Assembly (NCBI GenBank): GCA_030628805.1
Contig: DAOVQG010000120.1
Span: 1 to 12,533, forward strand
Direction: 5' to 3'
Length of the DNA stretch: 12,533 nt
From: JAGMDK01 sp023128695
GTDB lineage: Bacteria > Planctomycetota > Phycisphaerae > UBA1845 > Fen-1342
Made by a program: the position numbers and the translations under genes. Of this stretch, positions 1-5,624 are shown one piece after another (the first letter of the stretch is position 1; the number at the start of each line of letters is the position of its first letter). The notes below the pieces were generated by a model, which did not search any database, was not told the origin of the DNA, and saw only the letters and a program-made list of their open reading frames with translations.

Positions 1-14
1 CAAGGAGGCTGTCA

Positions 15-275
15 ATGAAAACAACGAATAACACCTTGCAAGCACAGAGAACATCTACACGCTCGTCCGGCGTGCAGGCGTGGGTAGCGTGGGCGTCTCG
101 CCCGCGAATCGGTGTCGGAGGGTTCAGGGTTCGGGACGTAGCGTCCGGTCTCCGTGCCGGACGTAGGGTTCAGGCCACAGAACGTAGGGTGCGGCTTGCC
201 GCACCAACCTCGATGGATGGGTCGGCGAATGAGAATGGTGCGTCAAGACGCACCCTACACGCTACGGCCCAGTGA
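15..275 (+). CDS. Doubtful small ORF running into repeats
   Basis: An 86-codon ORF starts at ATG 15 behind a good ribosome binding site (AGGAGG at 3-8, six bases upstream). Only the first 20 or so codons lie outside repeat sequence. From about base 85 the frame is read through REP-like hairpins and heptamers, and the translation (Arg/Gly/Ala-rich) looks like repeat noise. It may be the stump of a gene whose 3' part was replaced by repeats, or a chance start. I do not recognise the N-terminus (MKTTNNTLQ). Confidence 0.25.
   Translation: MKTTNNTLQAQRTSTRSSGVQAWVAWASRPRIGVGGFRVRDVASGLRAGRRVQATERRVRLAAPTSMDGSANENGASRRTLHATAQ
85..103 (+). repeat. REP-like hairpin preceded by GTAG
   Basis: GTAG at 85-88 is followed by the stem GGGCG (91-95), loop TCT and stem CGCCC (99-103). 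A GTAG tetranucleotide 5' of a short GC-rich hairpin is the classic layout of REP sequences. The stem here is only 5 bp, so this is the weakest member of the set. Confidence 0.45.
119..134 (+). repeat. Two heptamers GGGTTCA/GGGTTCG
   Basis: Two tandem 7-bp units, GGGTTCA and GGGTTCG followed by GG, resemble the heptamers that build the arms of the S23 elements elsewhere in this window. A further single GGGTTCA lies at 167-173. No matching inverted arm is evident. Confidence 0.5.
143..162. repeat. Hairpin GTCCGG/CCGGAC
   Basis: The stem GTCCGG (143-148) pairs with CCGGAC (157-162) across an 8-base loop. It sits in the repeat-filled gap left of the beta-repeat protein gene. A terminator for that gene is unlikely, because the orientation is neutral and no T-tract follows. 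Confidence 0.45.
184..258. repeat. Inverted pair of GTAG hairpins (BIME-like)
   Basis: The outer ends GTAGGGTGCG (184-193) and CGCACCCTAC (249-258) are perfect inverted repeats. Each end starts a perfect 8-bp hairpin: GGTGCGGC-TT-GCCGCACC at 188-205, and GGTGCGTC-AA-GACGCACC at 237-254. On its own 5' side each hairpin carries GTAG, in opposite orientation. Two REP units in inverted orientation make a BIME-type mosaic. The right end abuts the stop codon of the gene on the minus strand at 262. Confidence 0.75.
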
Positions 276-2541
276 AAGCCACCTGGAACGCGGCGAAGTC
301 GGTCAGGTCGACGTCGACGTCGGCGTCGCAGTCGCCGGGATTACACTCGGGCCCGATTGGCACGTCCGGGCCACTCAGGCACGCAATGAAATCGAAGAAG
401 TCTGCCGAATCGGCGTCGCAATCGTGGTCAAAGTCACCACAGCCACTGCCATAGCACACGTGCCCGCCGTGATCGCCGGACAGGGGCTCGCAGTTGACGT
501 AAACATGCAGGCCGTTGGTGTACAGTATCCCGTCCGGACCGAAAACCAGGTTGTTGATGTAGAGGGCTTCGTTCCAGCCGTAGGTGCCGCCCCGGTTGCC
601 GTTGTCCACGTCGTCCCACAGCGACATGATGTCATTGACCGTCAGGGTATCGATCACAAAGTTGTCGGCGCAGTATTGGGTGAGTGGTCCTCCGTCATAA
701 CCCGCCACTTCCAGGGCGACATAGTGCCCGTCGCAGATCAGGTTCAGGTTCTCCAGCCCAGCCAGCGCATTCTCGTCTGTGGAGTAGTTCTGAACTCTGG
801 CCCCGTCGACGTGAATCGATGATCCCGGCACCGCGCTGAACGTAGCATTAGCACCGAAGGTCAGGTCACCGATGATGATCTCGGCTGCCGCATTCGCGAT
901 CGAGAGCGAGCCGGTGCCCGAGCCACATCCGATCAAAAGGTGCGCGGTATCCAGGGTAGCCAACGGCCCGTCGATCAGCAGCGAGCCGGCTCCCGCCCGG
1001 CCAACCCAGACATCACCCATTACCAAAAGCGAGCCGACGCTCAGCTCGTACGTGCCATCTGCTCCTGAATAGGCGCCGAGTGTGAGGTCTTCCCCGACCG
1101 TGTTCATCCCGCCAGTCTGAGTGAAGATACCCGTTCCTCCCGCTCCGACAGTCTCATAGACCGCGGACAGACTCCCCGTGCCGCTCAGGTTATATGTCCC
1201 GTCGCCTCCCACACTGTTTCCCAATACGAGATTCTCCGCTACCGTGTAGGTGCCGCCGGTTTGAATGAAGACCCCTGTTCCCGCTTCGCCTATGGCTCCC
1301 CACCTCGCAGAGAGTTCGGAGTCGCCATTGAGCTCGTAGGTCCCATGTGTCCCGCCGACCTTCCCGAGCGAGACATCGTCCGTGACCGTGTTCGTCCCAC
1401 CTGTGTGAATGAAAGTTCCGGTTCCTTCCCAACCGCCGACAACAATATACGTGCTGACGGACAGCGTGCCGCCACTCAGTTCGTACCGACCCTCCGCACC
1501 GGCTTCAACACCGAGCAGGAGCCCACAGCCATCCACCCCGGTGACGGTGTTCGTCCCGCCTGTCTGAATGAACGTTCCGGATCCCTCAACTCCGATCATC
1601 TCCAGCGCCGCATACAACTCGCCGGTAGCGCTCAGCTCATATGTACCAGTGGCAGTGGTCTCACCATTGCCAACCCCAAGGCTTGTGCCGACGCTGTTGA
1701 TCCCCCCGCTATGAACAAACGTGCCGGTTCCCTCCCAACCGCCAACGATCTCCCATCTGGCGACCGACAGCGTCCCCCCGCTCAACTCGTACCGCCCGTC
1801 CGCCCCGGCGTCTCTGCCCAGCAGGAGGTCAGAGCCAGTAATCGTGTTTGTACCGCCTGTCTGAATGAATGCTCCGGTTCCTTCTGCCCCGATCGTCGTA
1901 GAAAACGTGTCCAGCTCGCCCACGCTCAGCTCGTACGTCCCATCCGATCCCGGATAAACCCCAACTGCAAGCCAGTCTCCAACTGTGTTCGTCCCGCCGG
2001 TATGCACAAATACCCCCGTTCCCTCCCAACCGACGCCCTCGTGGTATACCACCGACAACTGGCCGTCTCTCAACTCGTACAGCCCGTAAGAACCAGCCTG
2101 CTTGCCGACAGCGAACCCGTAGCCAAGTCCCCCACCCGTGACGGTGTTTGTGCCGCCGGTTTGAATGAACGTTCCTGTTCCTCCTTTACCCACCTCTTCC
2201 CAGCCTGTCGTTAACGAACCACCGACTATGCTTGCTCCGCCAGACTCAAGGATGGTTTCTCTAGCATACGCAGAACCACTAATGATCGTCGTTCCCCCAT
2301 TGGTGACCCGCGCGTTGTCGGCCGAGCCCGGAACTCCTGGAACCCAAATGCAGGTCGGTGGCGGATACGGGTTCGGTTCTTCGTGCTGCCAATTCCCCGG
2401 CACCGACCAGTCACCGGCCCCGGCGACCCAGTAGTAGTTCTGATCGTCGCACTGGCCAAACGCTGGTGGCGAAAGAACGCCGCCCACAGCAGCGAGTCCC
2501 GCGAGAAGGAGCACTGTCATCGTCGTTGATTGTCCGCCCAT
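262..2541 (-). CDS. Secreted beta-repeat protein with dockerin-like C-terminus
   Basis: The product has about 759 aa. I chose ATG 2541 because GAGGAG lies just upstream and a signal peptide follows (residues 1 to about 30, hydrophobic core LLLAGLAAVGG). The open frame continues upstream but through tandem-repeat DNA. Residues about 120-520 hold eight imperfect copies of a 45-50 residue unit built around G(T/S)G.F.(Q/H)(T/S)GG.N(T/S)V, then LG...G..G.YELS.G.LS. A degenerate ninth follows. Such glycine-rich units are typical of secreted beta-helix or autotransporter-like repeat proteins. The last 60 residues contain two Asp-rich EF-hand-like loops (DHDCDADSADF, DCDADVDVDLTDF), as in planctomycete dockerin-type tails. 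It is likely exported and calcium-binding. No catalytic motif is visible, so the function is unknown. Confidence 0.88.
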   Translation of the reverse strand: MGGQSTTMTVLLLAGLAAVGGVLSPPAFGQCDDQNYYWVAGAGDWSVPGNWQHEEPNPYPPPTCIWVPGVPGSADNARVTNGGTTIISGSAYARETILESGGASIVGGSLTTGWEEVGKGGTGTFIQTGGTNTVTGGGLGYGFAVGKQAGSYGLYELRDGQLSVVYHEGVGWEGTGVFVHTGGTNTVGDWLAVGVYPGSDGTYELSVGELDTFSTTIGAEGTGAFIQTGGTNTITGSDLLLGRDAGADGRYELSGGTLSVARWEIVGGWEGTGTFVHSGGINSVGTSLGVGNGETTATGTYELSATGELYAALEMIGVEGSGTFIQTGGTNTVTGVDGCGLLLGVEAGAEGRYELSGGTLSVSTYIVVGGWEGTGTFIHTGGTNTVTDDVSLGKVGGTHGTYELNGDSELSARWGAIGEAGTGVFIQTGGTYTVAENLVLGNSVGGDGTYNLSGTGSLSAVYETVGAGGTGIFTQTGGMNTVGEDLTLGAYSGADGTYELSVGSLLVMGDVWVGRAGAGSLLIDGPLATLDTAHLLIGCGSGTGSLSIANAAAEIIIGDLTFGANATFSAVPGSSIHVDGARVQNYSTDENALAGLENLNLICDGHYVALEVAGYDGGPLTQYCADNFVIDTLTVNDIMSLWDDVDNGNRGGTYGWNEALYINNLVFGPDGILYTNGLHVYVNCEPLSGDHGGHVCYGSGCGDFDHDCDADSADFFDFIACLSGPDVPIGPECNPGDCDADVDVDLTDFAAFQVAFTGP

Positions 2542-2662
2542 TGTCGCCTCTCCTCTTTCTTGCGACGTGGTGCGCCGATCACGGCCGGCGCCATTGCTGA
2601 CCCGCGTCGCCCCGCGCATGTGCGCCTCCCCGGTGAAGCCGCCCCATCCGCGTAATAGGTTC

Positions 2663-2691
2663 ATTGTAGCGATAAGGCCCCCGTGAAGGAA
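2663..2691 (-). promoter_or_regulatory. Probable promoter of the beta-repeat protein gene
   Basis: On the minus strand TACAAT (2668-2663) is a near-perfect -10 box. A weak -35 (TTCCTT, 2691-2686) lies 17 bases upstream. Transcription would start about 115 bases before ATG 2541. The 22-bp tandem array begins 25-50 bp further upstream. Confidence 0.4.
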
Positions 2692-2736
2692 GCATCCCCC
2701 GCGGGAGAAATGGCCGCGCTGACGCGTGCGAGAGTC

Positions 2737-3110
2737 CCGTAGGGTCCGCTGTGCGGTCCACCAGCTTGAAGTCGGCTCCGCAGCCCAGTGAGGTCGAGGG
2801 CCTATCTCGCTGAGATACGGTCCGTCCCTCAGTGAGATAACGTCCGAATCTCGCCGAGATACGGTCCGTCCCTCAGTGCGATAGCGCCCGCACGGCAGTG
2901 GGGTCCGATCCGCGCCCAAGTTGACGTTGCTCCGCAGCCCAATTGACTCAGCCGCGAGGTTAACTTGGGTCGGGACCCAGGTCAAGTTGGCCTGACGGCC
3001 AGGTCAACTTCACTCGGCTCCGCGTACGGCAGGTACGCGGGCAGCGTACGGGCGGTACGCGGACCGCGTACGGGTGGTACGCTAGACCGTCAACGTCGCG
3101 TCCAGTCTGG
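2737..3110. repeat. Tandem array of 22-bp units, 17 copies in strict phase
   Basis: Sequence from about 2737 to 3110 divides into consecutive units of exactly 22 bp with no indels; for example, units begin at 2803, 2825, 2847, 2869, 2891 and 2913. Neighbouring units are similar, while distant ones share little beyond the phase and a (T/G)CCG end. Subfamilies follow one another: AGTGAGATA-type (2803-2890), AAGTTGAC-type (2913-3022) and GTACGG..GGTACGC-type (3023-3088). Many units contain a small palindrome, such as TATCTC-GCT-GAGATA or GCGTAC..GTACGC. The period is not a multiple of three, so the array is not coding. It lies directly upstream of the likely promoter of the minus-strand gene. 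Confidence 0.8.
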
Positions 3111-3154
3111 CCACCCTCAGCTCGCGCGTGTCGGGGCCGGCGGGCGGGCATTCC

Positions 3155-3625
3155 ATTTCGGATTGCGGATTTGGGATTGCGGATTGACAGCCGGACCGAT
3201 CACAGTTGGGACCTCGCTGTCTTGATCGACGCCACCACGATCGCCGCCAGTTCATGGGCTTCCTGGATCAGTGGCGACAACTGATCCTTATTGACCAGCT
3301 CCGCTTGAACGAGCAGCTCCATCCAGTAACCGCACTCGTCCGCCTCTTCCTCCACCGTGCCGAGCTTGGACACGAAGTCCGCCGTCGACTTCGCCCGGCA
3401 GGCCGCCCGGTAATTCGCTCCGACCGACGTGCCGCTGCGAAGCAACTGCTTGCCGATCACGTCGGCCGTCCTGCTCGCGGGCAGCGACTCGGTCAACCGA
3501 ATGATCCGGAGGGCAAACGCCTGCGTCCGAGCTTTCATCTCTTCCTGGTTCACGGGGTCGCACACTCCTCAAGCGGCCGCCTTGGCTTCCCTGAAATCCG
3601 CAATCCGCAATCCCAAATCCGCAAT
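3155..3625 (-). mobile_element. S23 element with inverted heptamer arms (GGATTGC type)
   Basis: A compact block of about 470 bp contains one S23 gene flanked by inverted arms. The left arm (3155-3187) and the complement of the right arm (3593-3625) each consist of four 7-bp units of the type GGATT(G/T)(C/G). Read in gene sense, the G-rich heptamers lie upstream and their complement downstream. No target duplication is obvious. The block sits downstream of a broken HU-like gene, whose frame runs into the right arm. Calling it mobile is inference, based on the inverted arms, the second element at 10239-10683 and the gene-less relatives nearby. Confidence 0.55.
3200..3553 (-). CDS. S23 / four-helix-bundle family protein
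   Basis: The product has about 117 aa and belongs to the S23 (23S rRNA-intervening-sequence protein) four-helix-bundle family. Typical motifs are present: ARTQAFALRIIRL near the start, TADVIGKQLLRSGTSVGANY, and EEEADECGYWMELL. The length is normal for the family. I chose GTG 3553 (MNQEEMKART) because GAGGAG lies about 11 bases upstream and homologs usually start this way. GTG 3565 and ATG 3538 are alternatives. Known relatives are encoded in rRNA intervening sequences and include Avd, the oligomeric reverse-transcriptase partner in diversity-generating retroelements. No rRNA, reverse transcriptase or template/variable repeat pair is present here. The molecular role is unknown, but the flanking inverted heptamer arms suggest binding to that repeat. 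Confidence 0.88.
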   Translation of the reverse strand: MNQEEMKARTQAFALRIIRLTESLPASRTADVIGKQLLRSGTSVGANYRAACRAKSTADFVSKLGTVEEEADECGYWMELLVQAELVNKDQLSPLIQEAHELAAIVVASIKTARSQL

Positions 3626-3901
3626 GGGCGTGACCCGCTGGCCCTGCTCGACCCGCTGGGTGCCACTGCTCTGTGAACAGTGCGCTTTGCCATCGGACAC
3701 TGCTGACACAGCAGTGCCACCCAACGCTGGAAGGGCGGCGGTGACGGCCAGGATGTCGGGCTTGGTGACCGTGGAGCCCTGGTCGATGATGTCCTGGACG
3801 AGGTCATCGCCGTCGGCACTGCCGCTGATCTGGACCATGGCCGCGTAGTCGTCCGGGTCGGTGGTGATGTTGTTCTCGAAGAGGGCGTACTTGATGGACA
3901 T
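3569..3901 (-). pseudogene. Truncated HU-like (DNA-binding domain) protein
   Basis: ATG 3901 follows AGGAAG by seven bases. The first 56 or so residues (SIKYALFENNITTDPDDYAA, then GSTVTKPDILAV) look like the start of HU/IHF-like DNA-binding-domain proteins common in planctomycetes and Bacteroidetes, which normally continue well beyond 100 residues. Here the homologous part stops near 3735. The frame then reads through the paired-hairpin repeat at 3656-3728 and the heptamer arm at 3593-3625, giving a nonsense tail (LGLRIADF is translated heptamer). I therefore call it a gene cut by repeat insertion. The family assignment rests on the short N-terminus only. Confidence 0.6.
3656..3728. repeat. 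Paired-hairpin repeat with inverted outer arms
   Basis: The left arm at 3656-3682 and the complement of the right arm at 3698-3724 match over about 25 bp with a few differences (GGGTGCCACTGCT against GGGTGGCACTGCT). The right arm alone folds as a perfect hairpin, CACTGCTG-ACA-CAGCAGTG (3698-3716). The left arm folds imperfectly through CACTGCTCTGTGAACAGTG. This is a different repeat family from the GTAG hairpins and the heptamers, and it interrupts the HU-like gene. Confidence 0.7.
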
Positions 3902-3991
3902 GGCCAATCTTCCTGGGTTGTTTCCCGAGTGGAGGATACCAGATCACGGGTGGGTGGCAAGTTCGCCGGACACACAATCGTCTGCCCACTC

Positions 3992-4005
3992 TGAACCCTG
4001 AACCC
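3992..4005 (-). repeat. Two heptamers GGGTTCA
   Basis: TGAACCC occurs twice in tandem on the plus strand, i.e. GGGTTCA GGGTTCA on the minus strand. It is the same unit as at 119-134. It lies in the short gap between the broken tail-protein gene and the broken HU-like gene. Confidence 0.5.
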
Positions 4006-4026
4006 TCCGTTGCTTCGTGGCTTGCT

Positions 4027-4051
4027 GGCGGGCAAGATGCCCGCCCTACCC
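4027..4051 (-). repeat. REP-like hairpin with GTAG
   Basis: GGCGGGCA-AGA-TGCCCGCC (4027-4045) is a perfect 8-bp stem. On the minus strand it is preceded by GGGGTAGG, so GTAG lies directly 5' of the hairpin as in REP sequences. The TAG of this motif is the in-frame stop of the truncated gene that ends at 4046, which indicates that the repeat landed inside that gene. Confidence 0.7.
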
Positions 4052-4360
4052 CTGCGTGATGTGCTGCGTGCCGCCGCCGGTGTCGAACGCGAAGACGGAT
4101 TCGTTGGTCTGCGGATCGGTACCGTAGCGGACGATCCCCTCCCACAGCAGATCGCCGACCGGCTGGATGGAGATCGTATCGCGCGGCAGGAAGAGCAGGC
4201 CGCCGCCCCACGGGTCGTAGAGTGTCGGCGAGTTGGCCGCCAGTGCGGAGCGGGCCTCCACGTCGTCGTTCGTGCCGCGCACGGTGTAGCGCAGCTCGAC
4301 CGTCGGGTAATGCCCGGTCGTGACCTGCCGGCTCTCGAACTTCTCGATGACCTCGATCAT
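4046..4360 (-). pseudogene. Phage-type tail protein, 3' end lost
   Basis: ATG 4360 opens a 104-residue frame (MIEVIEKFESRQVTTG, then VELRYTVRGTNDDVEARSAL, ending FAFDTGGGTQHITQG). I associate this N-terminus with a conserved protein next to tape measure genes in planctomycete phage-like clusters; no specific domain name is certain. The frame ends abruptly after the GGGTQHIT motif, at the TAG supplied by a REP hairpin, so the C-terminal part is probably missing. Directly upstream lies a heptamer hairpin (4377-4467) that fills the gap to the tape measure gene and may have removed the native ribosome binding site; only a weak GAGCGAAGCGAGC precedes the ATG. Confidence 0.6.
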
Positions 4361-4376
4361 GCTCGCTTCGCTCGCT

Positions 4377-4467
4377 CAGGCTTCAGGCGTCAGGCTTCGG
4401 GCTCCAGGGCTGTCGCATCGGCTGCATCTTCTTCTCCTGGGGCCTGAAGCCCGGAGCCTGGAGCCTG
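4377..4467. mobile_element. Gene-less heptamer hairpin (GGCTTCA type)
   Basis: The left arm (4377-4409) is four heptamers (GGCTTCA, GGCGTCA, GGCTTCG, GGCTCCA) plus GGG. The complement of the right arm (4435-4467) is again four heptamers (GGCTCCA, GGCTCCG, GGCTTCA, GGCCCCA) plus GGA. The arms pair imperfectly around a 25-base loop. It occupies exactly the gap between the tape measure stop (4471) and the next start (4360). It looks like a miniature version of the S23 element at 10239-10683. Confidence 0.65.
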
Positions 4468-4470
4468 TCC

Positions 4471-5568
4471 TCACGCGAACGTCAATCCGCCGGTGACCGC
4501 GGCGTCGGCGAGGCGCTTGGTGTTCTTCGCCGTCTCCTCCGCGGCGCGCGCCGTCCGTTCGATGGGGCTTGAGGCGCCCAGACCGAACGCCGCGAGCGGG
4601 TTGAACGTGCCCCTCACGCTGATCTGGCGGGCCAGGACGTCGCCAATCCCCTTGAGCCGGTCCTCTAAACCGGCCAGCGGATCACGCCGCTTTCCTCCCG
4701 GCGGACCGCCTTCGGCCTCGGCCTCATCGCGTTTCCGGCGCGCTTCAGCAATGGCCTCGTCGAGCTTCTTGCGGGCCTCCTCCAGCGCGCGCTTCGTCTC
4801 GGCGATCTTGCCCTCCGTGTCGCGCTCCAGCGCCTGCTGCGCCTCCTCGAACTGCCGGCCGATCTCGGCCAGCGTCGCCTCGTTCAGCTCGCTGGCCTGT
4901 TCGCGTTCGCCCTGGCGCCGGCGTTCGCGGGCGGTCAGTGCCGCCTCGCGCTGGCGCTCGATCTCGCCAGCCGTCTCGGCGAAGTCCTGGTCGGCCATTT
5001 GCTTGGCGACCGCGGCCTGTTCATCGGTCAGATCGCCGAACAGGCGCATGAGGTCGATCCAGCTCTTCGTGAGCCAGTTCTGCACCAGGTGCCACGCGTC
5101 CTTCAGGTCGCTGGTGAAGTTCGTCCACGTTTTCGAGAGGAACGCGGTGGTCTCGATCCAGGCCACCTCGAGCGCGTGCCAGACCTGCTGTGCGGCGGCC
5201 AGTGCCCCGTACCACATCTTCTGCGCCGTGCCGATGAAGAAGCGCTTCGCCTCCAGCCAGACGCGGTTCAGCGCCGCGACGCCCTGCTGCCACGCCAGCT
5301 TGAGCGCAAGCCAGAGGATCTGTGCCGCGAGCGCGACGTCGCCAGCGGCGAGCGCGTCGGTGATTCCACCCATTACCTTACTTACTGTGTCCCGCAGCCG
5401 GCCGAACTGCGCTTTGAGCCAGTCCAGGGCGTCACCGGCAGCGCCGGTGTACACGACGACGGCCACGCCGAGGCCCACGACGGCGGCGACAACCAGGCCG
5501 ATCGGTGACAGCAGTGCCCCCAGCGCTGCCGTCACCGCGGCAAACGCGACCTTGACGCCGGCCAGGGT
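4471..5568 (-). pseudogene. Phage tail tape measure protein, C-terminal part only
   Basis: The frame is open from just inside a TAG at 5571 to the TGA at 4471, about 365 codons, with no credible start. GTG 5535 is internal: the preceding residues TLAGVKVAFAAVTAALGALLSPIGL read as a continuous tape measure hydrophobic segment. It is followed by Trp-rich helices (residues about 60-170 of the fragment) and a charged coiled coil rich in E, A and R (about 170-290). Tape measure proteins set tail length and are usually 700 residues or more, so the N-terminal half or more is missing. The break near 5570 falls 55 bp from the stop codon of the secreted metallopeptidase gene, which suggests that a block of unrelated DNA replaced it. 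Confidence 0.8.
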
Positions 5569-5624
5569 CTATCGAACCATTGTGATCAACGTCGATCTTC
5601 GCGGACCATCACGAGACGGGCACA

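Noticed and set aside
1261..2214. 317-codon plus-strand ORF across the beta-repeat gene
   Set aside because: It is antisense to a convincing secreted repeat protein; its length comes from the periodic sequence and it has no protein-like features.
2542..2985. Upstream extension of the beta-repeat gene to 907 codons
   Set aside because: The extension reads through the 22-bp array, has no signal peptide at its start, and ATG 2541 has a ribosome binding site and a signal peptide.
2737..3110. CRISPR array
   Set aside because: The 22-bp units are contiguous with no spacers and drift in sequence; no cas gene is present. The same holds for the 21-bp array at 11961-12191.
3200..3553. Diversity-generating retroelement, because S23 proteins resemble Avd
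   Set aside because: No reverse transcriptase and no template/variable repeat pair are seen within the window.
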